Positions 7,112 to 15,763 are shown, counted from the first letter of the stretch. The stretch is DNA of 64,000 bases from Actinoallomurus vinaceus (GCF_039542055.1 NZ_BAABHK010000005.1:124001-188000); one strand, 5' to 3'. Notes: generated from the letters alone by a model not told the origin. Translations and numbers: made by a program.

Positions 7112-8275
7112 ATGGACCTTGATCTGTCGGCGGTGGAGCCCTTCCGGGCCGAGGTGCGCGGCTGGCTGCGCCGCAACGTTCCGGCGGCGCCGCTGCCGTC
7201 CCTGGAGACCGAGGAGGGCTTCGCCGCCCACCGCGCATGGGAGGGGACGCTGGCCGCGGCCCGGCTGTCGGTGGTGTCCTGGCCCGAGGCGTACGGCGGG
7301 CGGGGCGCCTCACCGCTCGAATGGCTGGTCTTCGAAGAGGAGTACTACGCGGCCGGCGCCCCCGGCCGGGTGAGCCAGAACGGCATCAACCTGCTCGCCC
7401 CCACCCTCTTCGCGCACGGCACGCCCGAGCAGCTCGAACGCGTCCTGCCGCCCATGGCCGCCGGCGAGGTGATCTGGGCCCAGGCGTGGTCGGAGCCCGG
7501 CGCCGGCAGCGACCTGGCCGCGCTGCGGGCGACCGCCACCCGCGTCGACGGCGGCTGGCGGCTGAACGGGCAGAAGACATGGAGCTCGCGCGCGGCCTTC
7601 GCCGACCGGGCGTTCGGCCTGTTCCGCTCCGACCCGGCGGCCGAACGCCACCGCGGCCTGACGTACCTGATGTTCCCCCTCGACGCCGACGGCGTGACCG
7701 TACGCCCGATCGGGCGGCTGGACGGAAAACCGGCCTTCGCCGAACTCTTCCTCGACGACGTGTTCGTGCCCGACCGGGACGTCATCGGCGAGCCCGGTCA
7801 GGGCTGGGCGGTGGCGATGAGCACGGCCGGCAACGAACGCGGCCTGACCCTGCGCAGCCCCGGCCGGTTCCTCGCCGCCACCGATCGCCTCGTCGCCCTC
7901 TGGCGGGAGCACGGCGCCGACCCGCTGCTGCGCGACCGCGTCGCGGACGTCTGGATCAGGGCCCGCGCCTACCGGCTGAAGGGGTTCGAGACGATCTCCC
8001 GCACCGACGACATCGGCGCCGAGGCGAGCGTCAACAAGGTCTTCTGGTCCGAGCTCGACGTCGCGCTCCACGAGACCGCGCTGGACATCCTCGGCGCGGA
8101 CGGCGAGCTCGAGGGCGACTGGCTGGAGGGCTACGTCTTCTCCCTCGCCGGCCCGATCTACGCCGGCACCAACGAGATCCAGCGCAACGTCATCGCCGAG
8201 CGCGTCCTCGGCCTGCCCCGGGAGGGGCGGGGAGGGCGGCAGGTCGGGCCCGGAGCGAAGAGAGGATCAGGATGA
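7112..8275 (+). CDS. fadE30: Acyl-CoA dehydrogenase, FadE30-like
   Basis: 387 residues with the three-domain acyl-CoA dehydrogenase fold. The middle domain has WAQAWSEPGAGSDLAAL and LNGQKTWSS (flavin contacts), and the C-terminal helical domain ends in PIYAGTNEIQRNVIAERVLGL, the usual FAD/tetramer segment. Similar in length and texture to FadE30, which dehydrogenates HIP-CoA. It is the first gene right of the operator-like site and overlaps the next dehydrogenase gene by four bases (ATGA). The overlap suggests coupled translation and perhaps a heteromeric enzyme, as known for other actinobacterial steroid dehydrogenases. Confidence 0.86.
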   Translation: MDLDLSAVEPFRAEVRGWLRRNVPAAPLPSLETEEGFAAHRAWEGTLAAARLSVVSWPEAYGGRGASPLEWLVFEEEYYAAGAPGRVSQNGINLLAPTLFAHGTPEQLERVLPPMAAGEVIWAQAWSEPGAGSDLAALRATATRVDGGWRLNGQKTWSSRAAFADRAFGLFRSDPAAERHRGLTYLMFPLDADGVTVRPIGRLDGKPAFAELFLDDVFVPDRDVIGEPGQGWAVAMSTAGNERGLTLRSPGRFLAATDRLVALWREHGADPLLRDRVADVWIRARAYRLKGFETISRTDDIGAEASVNKVFWSELDVALHETALDILGADGELEGDWLEGYVFSLAGPIYAGTNEIQRNVIAERVLGLPREGRGGRQVGPGAKRGSG

Positions 8276-9249
8276 AGTTCGTCCTCGACGCCGAGCAGCG
8301 GCTGTTCGGCGAGACCCTGCACAAGCTCCTCACCGAGGCCGGCACCCCGGCGCTGATCCGCCGGTGGGCGGCCGGCGACCCGGACCGTACGCTGTGGTCC
8401 GCGCTCGCGGAGGCGGGCGTGTTCGCCCTGGCGGTGCCCGAACGCCACGACGGCGCCGGACCGCTCCCCGTCGAGCTCGTCGTCGCGATGCACGAACTCG
8501 GCCGCCACGCGGTCCCCGGCCCGATCGTCGAGACGCTCGCTGCGGCCGTGCTCATCGACACGGCCGGTGACGAGGAGCTGAGCGCCGAGTGGCTGCCGAG
8601 GATCGCCGCCGGGGAAGCGGTCGTCTCGCTCGCGCCGGGCCCCCGCCGGGCCCTCGACGCGGACGCCGCCGACCTGATCCTGCTGGCCGGCGACGAGGAA
8701 CTGTGGTCCGCCGCCCCCGACGGAGCGGTCCTGCGGTCCCTCGATCCCGCGCGGCGGCTGTTCCCGGTGGCCGCACGCGAGCGCCTGGCGACCGGGCCGG
8801 CCGTGCCCCGGGCCGCCGCGGCGGCGTACGACCTGGGCGTGCTGGCGTGCTCCGCGCAACTGCTCGGCCTCGGCCGGGCGCTGCTCGACACGACCGTGGA
8901 GTACGCGCGGACGCGGCGGCAGTTCGGCCGTCCGATCGGGGAGTTCCAGGCGGTCAAGCACCACCTGGCCGACGCCCTGACCGGGCTGGAGTTCGCCCGC
9001 CCGCTCGCGTACGGCGCCGCCCTGTCCTTCGGCTCGCCGGACTTCCCCCGCGACGTGTCGGCGGCCAAGGTCGCGGCCTCCGACGCCGCGTACGCCGCGG
9101 CCCGCATCGCACTGCAGGTACACGGCGCGATCGGCTACACCGATGAGTACGACCCGTCCCTGTGGATCCGCAAGGTCCGGGCGCTCCGCTCCGCCTGGGG
9201 AACTCCCGCCGAACACCGCGGCCGCGTGCTGGACGCGTGCTCGCACTGA
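8272..9249 (+). CDS. Acyl-CoA dehydrogenase, short subunit type
   Basis: 325 residues, shorter than the preceding dehydrogenase. The N-terminal domain (MKFVLDAEQRLFGETLHKLL) and C-terminal domain (RRQFGRPIGEFQAVKHHLAD, then LQVHGAIGYTDEYDPSLWIRK) are clear, but the middle beta domain lacks the strong flavin-binding signature seen upstream. It resembles FadE32/FadE33-type subunits of alpha2beta2 steroid acyl-CoA dehydrogenases, which pair with a partner. Translationally coupled to the upstream gene by ATGA overlap. Which steroid intermediate it acts on cannot be told from sequence. Confidence 0.84.
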   Translation: MKFVLDAEQRLFGETLHKLLTEAGTPALIRRWAAGDPDRTLWSALAEAGVFALAVPERHDGAGPLPVELVVAMHELGRHAVPGPIVETLAAAVLIDTAGDEELSAEWLPRIAAGEAVVSLAPGPRRALDADAADLILLAGDEELWSAAPDGAVLRSLDPARRLFPVAARERLATGPAVPRAAAAAYDLGVLACSAQLLGLGRALLDTTVEYARTRRQFGRPIGEFQAVKHHLADALTGLEFARPLAYGAALSFGSPDFPRDVSAAKVAASDAAYAAARIALQVHGAIGYTDEYDPSLWIRKVRALRSAWGTPAEHRGRVLDACSH

Positions 9250-9342
9250 GCAGGCGACGACGCGCGGCATGCCGGATTCGGCCGTCGACGGCCCCGCCCG
9301 GCCAGTCCGCCACGGCATTACCGGAGCGGACCGGGGGACGGT

Positions 9343-10599
9343 TCATCGTGCCTCCTCGGCTGGAACCAGGGCGGCGGTCGGTGTCTCGGGAGCGGTCATC
9401 GGCTGGAACGTGGCGAGGAGCATCAGGAGGACCCCGGCGGCGCACCACGCCCCGATGACCGTCGAGGCTGAGAAGCGCTCGCTGAGCGCACCGGTGACCA
9501 GGATGGCGCCGCCCTGGGCGAGCTGAAGCCCGCCGCTCATCACGCCGAACGCCCGGGCCCGGTATTCATGCGGGAGTACCTGCTGGAACAGCCCCTGCGC
9601 GGCGGGCAGCAGCAACGACATGGCCATACCGGAGGCGGTGGCCAGGAGTAGTACTCCGGCTAGCGGGGGGTCGAACAGGGCGGGGACGAGGGTGAGGGGA
9701 GCGAGGACCGCGAGTGGGCGGATCAGCCGGGTCCGGATCCCTGGCCGTAGCAGCCGTGTCAGTACCAGGCCTCCGATGGCGACGCCGAGCGGGTTGGCGG
9801 CCATGATGAGGCCCTGGGCGGAGCCACCGCCATCGAGTTCGGCCGCCCAGGAGGCGGCGAGGCCCTCCGGAACGACCACGAAGGAGGCCACGCCGAAAAT
9901 GACGAGGGCGATCGTGCGCATCAACGGGTGACCGAATACGAGGGTGTATCCCTGCCGGGTCTCCCGCCACAGGCTGGTGCGGCGGGCGGCCGTGAGCGTC
10001 GCAGGGCGAAGCTTGACGTGACGGCGCAGCAGGAACGCCGAACCGGCGAAGGTGACGGCGTTCAGCAGCAGCGCGACGTGCGGGCGGTATCCGGCGACGA
10101 TCCCTCCGGCGGCATACCCGACCATCTGGGCGAGGTTGAAGATGGTGCTGTTGAAAGCGATGCCGAGCGAGTAGTGGTCACCTGTCAGGATCTGCGGAAG
10201 CTGCGCGGACCGGGCGGCCTCGAACGGCGGGCCGAGCAGCCCGCCGGCGAACAGCAGCACGAGCATGATGGGAATCGGCACACCCGGGATCGCAATCAGC
10301 CCGATCAGTACCATCCTGGCCAGATCGCAGGAGATCATCACCGAGCGTGATGGGTACCGTTCGGCCATCGCCGCGAGCAACGGACCCACGGTGAGCCACG
10401 GCAGAAATCCCAGGGCGAAGGTCGCCGCCGAAGCCAGCGCCGACCCGGTGCGATCGAACACGAGCAAAGCCACCGCGGCCTTGCACAGATAGTCCCCGCA
10501 CCAGGAAAGCACGCTCGCCGTGAAGACCGCGCGGTACTCCACCAGGGCGAACAAACCTCGATATGTCGCCGGCCGGTCCTCGTCAGTCGGGCAACTCAT
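9343..10599 (-). CDS. MFS exporter
   Basis: 418 residues with about twelve hydrophobic segments, for example near residues 22-45, 50-75, 85-130 and 285-330. It resembles MFS_3-type drug exporters (LSWCGDYLCKAAVALLVFDRTGSALASAATF). The N-terminal half has the loop AERYPSRSVMISCDLARM. It is preceded by a nine-codon leader with a near-perfect ribosome site and a hairpin, an arrangement common for antibiotic-inducible efflux genes. Substrate unknown. It has no evident link to the steroid genes on either side and may be an insertion between the two regulon blocks. Confidence 0.85.
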   Translation of the reverse strand: MSCPTDEDRPATYRGLFALVEYRAVFTASVLSWCGDYLCKAAVALLVFDRTGSALASAATFALGFLPWLTVGPLLAAMAERYPSRSVMISCDLARMVLIGLIAIPGVPIPIMLVLLFAGGLLGPPFEAARSAQLPQILTGDHYSLGIAFNSTIFNLAQMVGYAAGGIVAGYRPHVALLLNAVTFAGSAFLLRRHVKLRPATLTAARRTSLWRETRQGYTLVFGHPLMRTIALVIFGVASFVVVPEGLAASWAAELDGGGSAQGLIMAANPLGVAIGGLVLTRLLRPGIRTRLIRPLAVLAPLTLVPALFDPPLAGVLLLATASGMAMSLLLPAAQGLFQQVLPHEYRARAFGVMSGGLQLAQGGAILVTGALSERFSASTVIGAWCAAGVLLMLLATFQPMTAPETPTAALVPAEEAR

Positions 10600-10622
10600 T
10601 CAATCTCCGCAGCGCATCAAAG

Positions 10623-10656
10623 GCGGCCGACCCCAGCGAAGCCGAGGGCCGGCCGC
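10623..10656 (-). promoter_or_regulatory. Hairpin between leader peptide and MFS gene
   Basis: An 11-bp stem (10623-10633 with 10646-10656, one G-U in the leftward RNA) lies after the leader stop codon and before the MFS start. It has no U-run, so it fits translational control or mRNA protection better than a classical terminator. Confidence 0.45.
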
Positions 10657-10673
10657 TGCTACTCATCCGTTAA

Positions 10674-10703
10674 TCACGGCCACTCGGTGACTCTGCGGGT
10701 CAT
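10674..10703 (-). CDS. Nine-residue leader peptide MTRRVTEWP
   Basis: A tiny reading frame ATG...TGA encoding MTRRVTEWP has the strongest ribosome site I noticed in the window (AAAGGAGG, complement of 10710-10717, six bases from the ATG). A -10-like TAGATT (complement of 10732-10737) lies 28 bases upstream of the ATG. The frame ends about 75 bases before the MFS start, with a hairpin between them. This is the layout of ribosome-stalling attenuators that sense translation inhibitors. Expression is not shown. Confidence 0.55.
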   Translation of the reverse strand: MTRRVTEWP

Positions 10704-10873
10704 TGCGCGCCTCCTTTCGTCTGAGGGTCGCAATCTATCACCAATGAGGATTAGTTTTAGAAGAGAGTAGCCCTGTTCCGCTCCCGATTCCTAAGACCAT
10801 CGCGGTATGCCGCCGCGGTGCGCGGGCGGCGTACAGGCGACCAAGGCAGGTCAGGCCGGGTAGGTTGACGGTC

Positions 10874-11272
10874 ATGCCGGTGACCGGGGAGACCGATCTG
10901 AGGCGGCTGCTGGCCGGGCTGGATCCGGTGCTGCACGACGGGGAGTACGTGTTCGTGACACTGCCGGACCGTGAGACGCCGCCGGGGACCCGGCCGGTGT
11001 TCGTCTTCGAGGAGGACGAAGGGCGCACCCTCGTGCTGCCCCGGGCCGAGGCCGAGGAGGCCGGACTCGACGGCGTGTTCCCCAGCGCCTGGATCACCCT
11101 GCGCATCCACTCGTCGCTGGAGGCCGTCGGGATGATGGCGGCCATCGCCACGGCCCTGGCGGAGGCCGGGATCAGCTGCAACGCCGTCTCGGCGTTCTAC
11201 CACGACCACCTGTTCGTGCCGCCCGACCGCGCGCGGGACGCGGTCGCCGCACTCCGAGACCTGGCCGGATGA
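10874..11272 (+). CDS. ACT-domain protein
   Basis: 132 residues. The C-terminal half has the ACT-like pattern ITLRIHSSLEAVGMMAAIATALAEAGISCNAVSAFYHDHLFVP, quoted here only by its ends ITLRIHSSLEAVG and YHDHLFVP, typical of the small ACT_3 family. These proteins are predicted to bind small ligands; no enzyme domain is attached. ATG 10874 is chosen over an upstream TTG at 10865. The stop overlaps the next start (ATGA), so the two genes are probably one transcript. Confidence 0.75.
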   Translation: MPVTGETDLRRLLAGLDPVLHDGEYVFVTLPDRETPPGTRPVFVFEEDEGRTLVLPRAEAEEAGLDGVFPSAWITLRIHSSLEAVGMMAAIATALAEAGISCNAVSAFYHDHLFVPPDRARDAVAALRDLAG

Positions 11273-11598
11273 GCACCCCGGAGCCCGGACCGGCGGACGC
11301 CGAGCACTGTTGTGACACCATGCGGCGTCAGCTGGACTGGCACTGTCATCGGCACACCGACCCGTACGACTGTGCGGACGCCGTCATCGTCTACGTCGCG
11401 AAGTTCCGCGAGTACGGGCTGATCATCCACGACGGCGGCAGCTCGTACGTCGGCATCGGCTACTGCCCGTGGTGTGGATCCCGGCTTCCGGAGTCGCAGC
11501 GGGACCGCTGGTTCGACGAACTCGAGCGCAAGGGCATCGACCCCTGGGAGGACGAGGTGCCCGCCGAGTACGAGGACGGCCGCTGGCTCGCGGGATGA
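11269..11598 (+). CDS. Small cysteine-containing protein, DUF6980-like
   Basis: 109 residues. Contains CCDTMRRQLDWHC near the start and YCPWCGSRLP in the middle, so several cysteines and histidines could form a zinc-ribbon-like site. The combination with HDGGSSYVGIGYCPWC is a pattern I recall from a conserved domain of unknown function (DUF6980). No signal peptide. Coupled to the ACT-domain gene by a four-base overlap. Function unknown. Confidence 0.75.
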   Translation: MSTPEPGPADAEHCCDTMRRQLDWHCHRHTDPYDCADAVIVYVAKFREYGLIIHDGGSSYVGIGYCPWCGSRLPESQRDRWFDELERKGIDPWEDEVPAEYEDGRWLAG

Positions 11599-11720
11599 GG
11601 CCGGTCATCCGACCGGCCACCGCGCCGACGGCTCGCGTGCGCCGGCCCGCGTGTACGGGCCGCCGCGCTCGCCGGGACCTGCCGGCCCGGCGACGTGGCG
11701 GCCGGCCCGTCGCAACGCCT

Positions 11721-11897
11721 TTACAGCGCTCCGTTTCCTTGGCTGCGCAGCTGGTCGACCGCGCGGGCCGGGTCCGCGTTGGCGCGGGCGTGCGTACGCG
11801 GGTCCGTGGCGAGCGACGAGGTCTTCATGCGGGAGCGGAGCACCAGGAGGCCGACGGCCACGCACACGACCAGGCCCACGATGACAGCGATGACCAT
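11721..11897 (-). CDS. Small single-pass membrane protein
   Basis: 58 residues from ATG 11897, which has GGAGG seven bases upstream; a longer frame to 11987 exists but lacks such a site. Residues 2-21 form one hydrophobic helix (VIAVIVGLVVCVAVGLLVL), followed by a basic stop-transfer RSRMK and a polar tail. No family recognised. The position of the ribosome site decides the start. Confidence 0.5.
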   Translation of the reverse strand: MVIAVIVGLVVCVAVGLLVLRSRMKTSSLATDPRTHARANADPARAVDQLRSQGNGAL

Positions 11898-12050
11898 GCC
11901 GTACCTCCGTGCCTTCGCGATCGCCCCGAGCGATCTCATCTGTCCCACCATAGATGGCCATGATCGCGGTCTGGTTCCATCCGGCACCGTGGCCTTCCCG
12001 CCCGAGGATCTCCGGTGCGGCTCGCCCCGCGATCCTCGGCGGTCAGGGCT

Positions 12051-12590
12051 TCAGGCCGCGGGGAAGTCGCGGCGCTTGAGCTTGGCCATCCGGCCGTCGG
12101 GGTGGTGCCACACGATGCCCTCCCAGGGGTGGGCGCGCAGCCACGCGGCCAGGCCCGCGTAGTCGCGGGGCACGTCGGGCAGTTCCTCGGCGCCGTGGCG
12201 CACCAGCGTGTGGCGGTCGACGCTCTCCGGGTTGCCGTTGATGCGCGGGCCGATCAGCTCGTACGTGCCGGGCTCCCAGGGGCCGGTGCCGACGGCCTCG
12301 TCGAGGTACCGGTGGTAGCCGGACTGTTCGGCGGGCTCCCAGCCGACGGCCGTGCCCGTCCGCTCGTCCCGCATGATCGCGTCGTAGCCGGGCGGCTCCT
12401 TCCGGCCCGCCTTGATCTCGCGGCGCGCCCACCAGCGCTCGCCGTCCCACTGGACACAGGTGCCGTCGTACTTGCGCGTCGGCAGCCCCTCCCCGGCGAA
12501 CACCCAGCCGCAGTCCGGGTGCGGAGTGCGGGTCACGTACCGCCGATCCCCGTCCCAGTCACGCAGGAAGATCGTCGGCATCTTCTTCAT
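12051..12590 (-). CDS. Small RNA ligase / nucleotidyltransferase (DUF5565-like)
   Basis: 179 residues. The motif RKYDGTC (Lys40) is the KxDG lysine-AMP site of covalent nucleotidyltransferases. EGIVWHHPDG matches motif IV and AKLKRRDF matches motif V (KxK). Length corresponds to the nucleotidyltransferase domain alone, as in small Rnl1-like RNA ligases. It would seal RNA ends using ATP. No polynucleotide kinase or RtcB-type gene is nearby. ATG 12590 or 12581 are both possible starts. It lies 8 kb from the tRNA-like RNAs; a link is only speculative. Confidence 0.75.
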   Translation of the reverse strand: MKKMPTIFLRDWDGDRRYVTRTPHPDCGWVFAGEGLPTRKYDGTCVQWDGERWWARREIKAGRKEPPGYDAIMRDERTGTAVGWEPAEQSGYHRYLDEAVGTGPWEPGTYELIGPRINGNPESVDRHTLVRHGAEELPDVPRDYAGLAAWLRAHPWEGIVWHHPDGRMAKLKRRDFPAA

Positions 12591-12659
12591 GGCCCTGTTC
12601 CCTTCCGCTCGGGGTCCGGAGCCGATCTTGCACGAGCGGCACGGGTCCGGTCGAACGGA

Positions 12660-13724
12660 TTACCGGCGGGCGGGACCCTCTGCGGCGAGATCCCCGAGGT
12701 GGGCCATGATCTCGGTGGCCTGGGTGACGATGCCGTCGATGAGCTCCCGGCAGGACGGGAGGTCGTCGATGACGGCGACGGCCTGGCCGGAGGCCATGAC
12801 GCCGAGATCGGGGCGGCCGTCGACCATGGCGGCCTTGAGCAGCATCGGGGTGTTGGCGGCCATCAGCACCTGGGACCAGGACAGCTCCCTGCCGTGCCGC
12901 ATCGTCAGGCCGTCGCGGACCATCGCCCGCCACGACATCCCGGACACCCGCTTGAACCGGGCGGCGTTGCGCAGCGCGCGGACCAGGCCGGTGACGCGGC
13001 CGGAGTGCTCCAGGGCGTCGACCAGGTCGGTGCGCAGGACGCGGTGTGGCAGGCCGTCGACCTGCCGGGTGACGACGGTCTCGGTCATGCCGAGGTAGAC
13101 CCGCTTCACGGCGTCCGGCACCGAACTGTCGGAGGTCAGCAGGAAACGGGTGCCCATCGCCACGCCGGCCGCGCCGTACGCGAGCGCCGCGGCCAGACCC
13201 CGGCCGTCGAAGAACCCGCCCGCCGCGATCACCGGGATGTCGACGGCGTCGACGACCTGCGGGAGCAGCAGGGTGGTGGCGACCGGACCGGTGTGGCCGC
13301 CGCCCTCACCACCCTGGACGAGGACGGCGTCGGCGCCCCACGCGGCGACCTTCTCGGCGTGCCGGCGCGCCCCCACGGACGGGATCACCACGACGCCGGC
13401 GTCCTTCAGCCGGGCGATCAGCTCCGGCTTGGGAGCCAGCGCGAAGGACGCGACCCGTACGCCCTCCTTGACGAGCAGGTCGATCCGCTCGACGGCGTCG
13501 GAGGCGTCGGCCCGGAGGTTGACGCCAAAGGGGGCGTCGGTGCGCTCCTTCACCTCGCGGATCGCGGTGGCGAGCCCGTCCAGCGTCATCGTGGCCGAGG
13601 CGAGGATGCCCAGTCCGCCCGCGTTCGCGACCGCCGACACCAGACGGGGGCCGGCCACCCAGCCCATACCGGTCTGCACGACCGGGTGCCGGACACCGGT
13701 CAGCTCGGTCAGCGCCGTCCGCAC
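12660..13724 (-). CDS. ipdC: Nitronate-monooxygenase-like flavoprotein, IpdC-like
   Basis: 354 residues, TIM-barrel flavoprotein of the 2-nitropropane dioxygenase/NMO group. Visible motifs are RHPVVQTGMGWVAGP at the N-terminus, LVQGGEGGGHTG (FMN phosphate loop) and IAAGGFFDGRGLAAALAYGA. Within the steroid ring C/D cluster, this fold is IpdC, an NADH-dependent reductase needed before hydrolytic cleavage of ring C by IpdAB. It is the last gene of the echA20-ipdA-ipdB-ipdC run, separated from ipdB by a 226-bp spacer that contains short repeats. Context and fold agree. Confidence 0.87.
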   Translation of the reverse strand: MRTALTELTGVRHPVVQTGMGWVAGPRLVSAVANAGGLGILASATMTLDGLATAIREVKERTDAPFGVNLRADASDAVERIDLLVKEGVRVASFALAPKPELIARLKDAGVVVIPSVGARRHAEKVAAWGADAVLVQGGEGGGHTGPVATTLLLPQVVDAVDIPVIAAGGFFDGRGLAAALAYGAAGVAMGTRFLLTSDSSVPDAVKRVYLGMTETVVTRQVDGLPHRVLRTDLVDALEHSGRVTGLVRALRNAARFKRVSGMSWRAMVRDGLTMRHGRELSWSQVLMAANTPMLLKAAMVDGRPDLGVMASGQAVAVIDDLPSCRELIDGIVTQATEIMAHLGDLAAEGPARR

Positions 13725-13747
13725 GCTCCCACGCCCCTTCCGCCTGT

Positions 13748-13897
13748 CACGCCCGTCTGAGCCGGTCTGATCACCGGGTGCCTCCCGGGACCTCCGCTCC
13801 CACGCCGTTTCCGTCTGCCACGCCCGCCTGAGGCGGTCTGATCACCGGATGTCCGACCTCTGCTCTCACGCCCGCCTGAGGGGCGGCCTCATCACGG
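13748..13897 (-). repeat. Imperfect repeats in the ipdB-ipdC spacer
   Basis: Three related ~30-bp units start at 13748, 13819 and 13867, with core cacgcccgcctgag followed by cggtctgatcaccgg or a variant. The unit contains an inverted repeat around CCTGAGG. No protein or known regulatory site is recognised; it may be a processing or stabilising element within a polycistronic message. Confidence 0.55.
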
Positions 13898-13950
13898 GGC
13901 GCCTCCGGGGCCTTGCGACCGCACGCTGTCACGACCCCTCCACCCCGCCG

Positions 13951-14691
13951 TCACCGCCGGGCGCCGTCCGGGACCTCCCGCTCGCGCAGGCCGTTCGGGT
14001 CCAGGACCTCGCGGATGATCCGCAGCTCCTCGACGTCCGGTACCCGGGTCGTGCCGACGTACGGCGGGACGACGAGTTCGAACCCGGTGGCCGCGGTCAC
14101 CTGGTCGACGGTCACGCCGGGGTGGACCGACCGCAGCCGCATCCGGCGATCCGGGGTCGCGAAGTCGAGGACGGCCAGGTCGGTGACGACGACGCGGATC
14201 TCGTGGGCGCCCCGGTCGTACCCGATGCCGCTGACCATGTCGACCGTCTCGACGAACACGCGGGGGGAGTGCCGGGGGATCCAGTAGCTGGTCGTGTCGC
14301 AGCGGGTGTTGCCCGGCGCGCCGCGCACCCCGAGCAGCTGCGCCTTCGGGCGCGTCCAGTCGCCGATGCAGGAGATGTTGGTGTTGCCGAACCGGTCGAT
14401 CTGGCTCGCGCCCAGCATGACGTGGCGGCGGCCGTTCAGCACCAGCCAGAGGTGCTCGCGAAACGGCAGCCAGCCCTCGATCTCCTCCGGTGCCTCGCCG
14501 AGGGCGGGGACGTCGCCGGTCAGCAGGCACACGCCGTCGTGGGTGAGCAGATCGGGCTCGAACGTCAGCCGTGCCAGCCGGGCGCCCAGGACCGTGATGG
14601 CGCCCCCGATGCCCGCCGCGAGGATCTCGCCGTCGCCGCGGAACGCCTCCGCGCACGCCGTCACGCATACCTCCGCCCTGGTCGCGCTCAT
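13951..14691 (-). CDS. ipdB: CoA-transferase-family beta subunit, IpdB-like
   Basis: 246 residues, CoA transferase family I beta-type subunit (segments LLTHDGVCLLTGDVP, MLGASQIDRFGNTNIS, VVTDLAVLDF). In the ring C/D pathway IpdA and IpdB together form a hydrolase, not a transferase, that opens the last steroid ring of COCHEA-CoA. The usual catalytic Glu of transferases lies in beta subunits; assigning the IpdAB chemistry here relies on cluster context. Encoded between ipdA and ipdC, after a 211-bp spacer. Confidence 0.88.
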   Translation of the reverse strand: MSATRAEVCVTACAEAFRGDGEILAAGIGGAITVLGARLARLTFEPDLLTHDGVCLLTGDVPALGEAPEEIEGWLPFREHLWLVLNGRRHVMLGASQIDRFGNTNISCIGDWTRPKAQLLGVRGAPGNTRCDTTSYWIPRHSPRVFVETVDMVSGIGYDRGAHEIRVVVTDLAVLDFATPDRRMRLRSVHPGVTVDQVTAATGFELVVPPYVGTTRVPDVEELRIIREVLDPNGLREREVPDGARR

Positions 14692-14902
14692 CGGACGGGT
14701 ACCTCCGTCATCGTCGCCGCCGTCACGAGCCCTCCGCGCACGCCTTCTACGCCGCCTGCCAGCGGCTCTCCGCGTACACCGTCGTGGATGCGTTCGCGGT
14801 CGTCGGTGACCGGCTTTCCGTCTACGTCGCCACGGGCGCTTTCTCCGCCGCTCGCCTCCGGCTCTCCGCGTACGGCCACCACGCCCGCCCTCGTCGTCTC
14901 CG

Positions 14903-15763
14903 TCACCGGCCCTCCTCCTCGCGCCAGGTGCGGACGGCGGTCTGGTAGGCGGCCTCGTTGCCGGCCAGGAACCGTTCGCGGAACGCCGTCCAGGCGGCCG
15001 GGTCGCCGGCCGCCTGGACGTACGCCTTCTGGAAGGACTCGTCGCGTCCGTGGTCGGGTTCGCAGGCGGTGAAATGCGCGCCGTTCGGGGTCTCGACGAC
15101 GCCGGTCACGTGGGACCGGCTGACCAGCAGGCTCTGCACCGGGCCCTCCTTGAGCAGGTCGGCGGTCTCGACGAGGCGTTCGCACGAGACGTACGTCCGG
15201 GTCGCCGCCTTGGCGAACAGGTCGTCGAAGTACGGGTCGGGGCCGAGGTACTGCGCGTTGCCGCGGCGGTCGGCGCGGTTCAGGTGGACGAGGGCGACGT
15301 CCAGGGTCAGCGCGGGCACCGCGACGAGCTCCTCGCCGTCCTCGTACGGGGAGCGGACCGTCTTCAGCTCTGGGTTCACTCGCATGACGTCGGATCCGAG
15401 CCCGGCGCGGGTGGGCAGGAACGGCAGCCGGTGCGCGGCGGCGTACAGGCCGAACATGAACATGCCCTCGTCGTACTCGGTGAACGCGATGGCGCCGCGC
15501 TGGCGGGCCTGCCGGAAGTGCGGCTCGAGGGGGATCGAGTCGAGGGTCGCGAACGGGGCGATGACGCGGCGGACCTTGCCGTACGCGCAGAGCAGGCCGA
15601 CGTCGGGGCCGGCGTACGAGATGACGGTCAGGTCGGTGAGGTCCGACCGACAGATCGCGCGGACGAGCGCCATCGGCTTGCGCCGCGACCCCCATCCGCC
15701 GATGCCGACGGTCATGCCCGGTTCGAGGGCGCCGACGACCTCCTCGATCGTCATCTCCTTCAA
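14903..15763 (-). CDS. ipdA: CoA-transferase-family alpha subunit, IpdA-like
   Basis: 286 residues, CoA transferase family I alpha-type subunit: GMTVGIGGWGSRRKPMALVR at the N-terminus is the typical glycine-rich opening, followed by YAGPDVGLLCAYGKVRRV and VALVHLNRADRRGNAQY. Pairs with ipdB to form the ring-opening hydrolase of steroid degradation. Overlaps echA20 by four bases (ATGA). The 211-bp spacer to ipdB holds repeated cggctctccgcgtac segments and no reading frame I can support. Confidence 0.89.
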   Translation of the reverse strand: MKEMTIEEVVGALEPGMTVGIGGWGSRRKPMALVRAICRSDLTDLTVISYAGPDVGLLCAYGKVRRVIAPFATLDSIPLEPHFRQARQRGAIAFTEYDEGMFMFGLYAAAHRLPFLPTRAGLGSDVMRVNPELKTVRSPYEDGEELVAVPALTLDVALVHLNRADRRGNAQYLGPDPYFDDLFAKAATRTYVSCERLVETADLLKEGPVQSLLVSRSHVTGVVETPNGAHFTACEPDHGRDESFQKAYVQAAGDPAAWTAFRERFLAGNEAAYQTAVRTWREEEGR

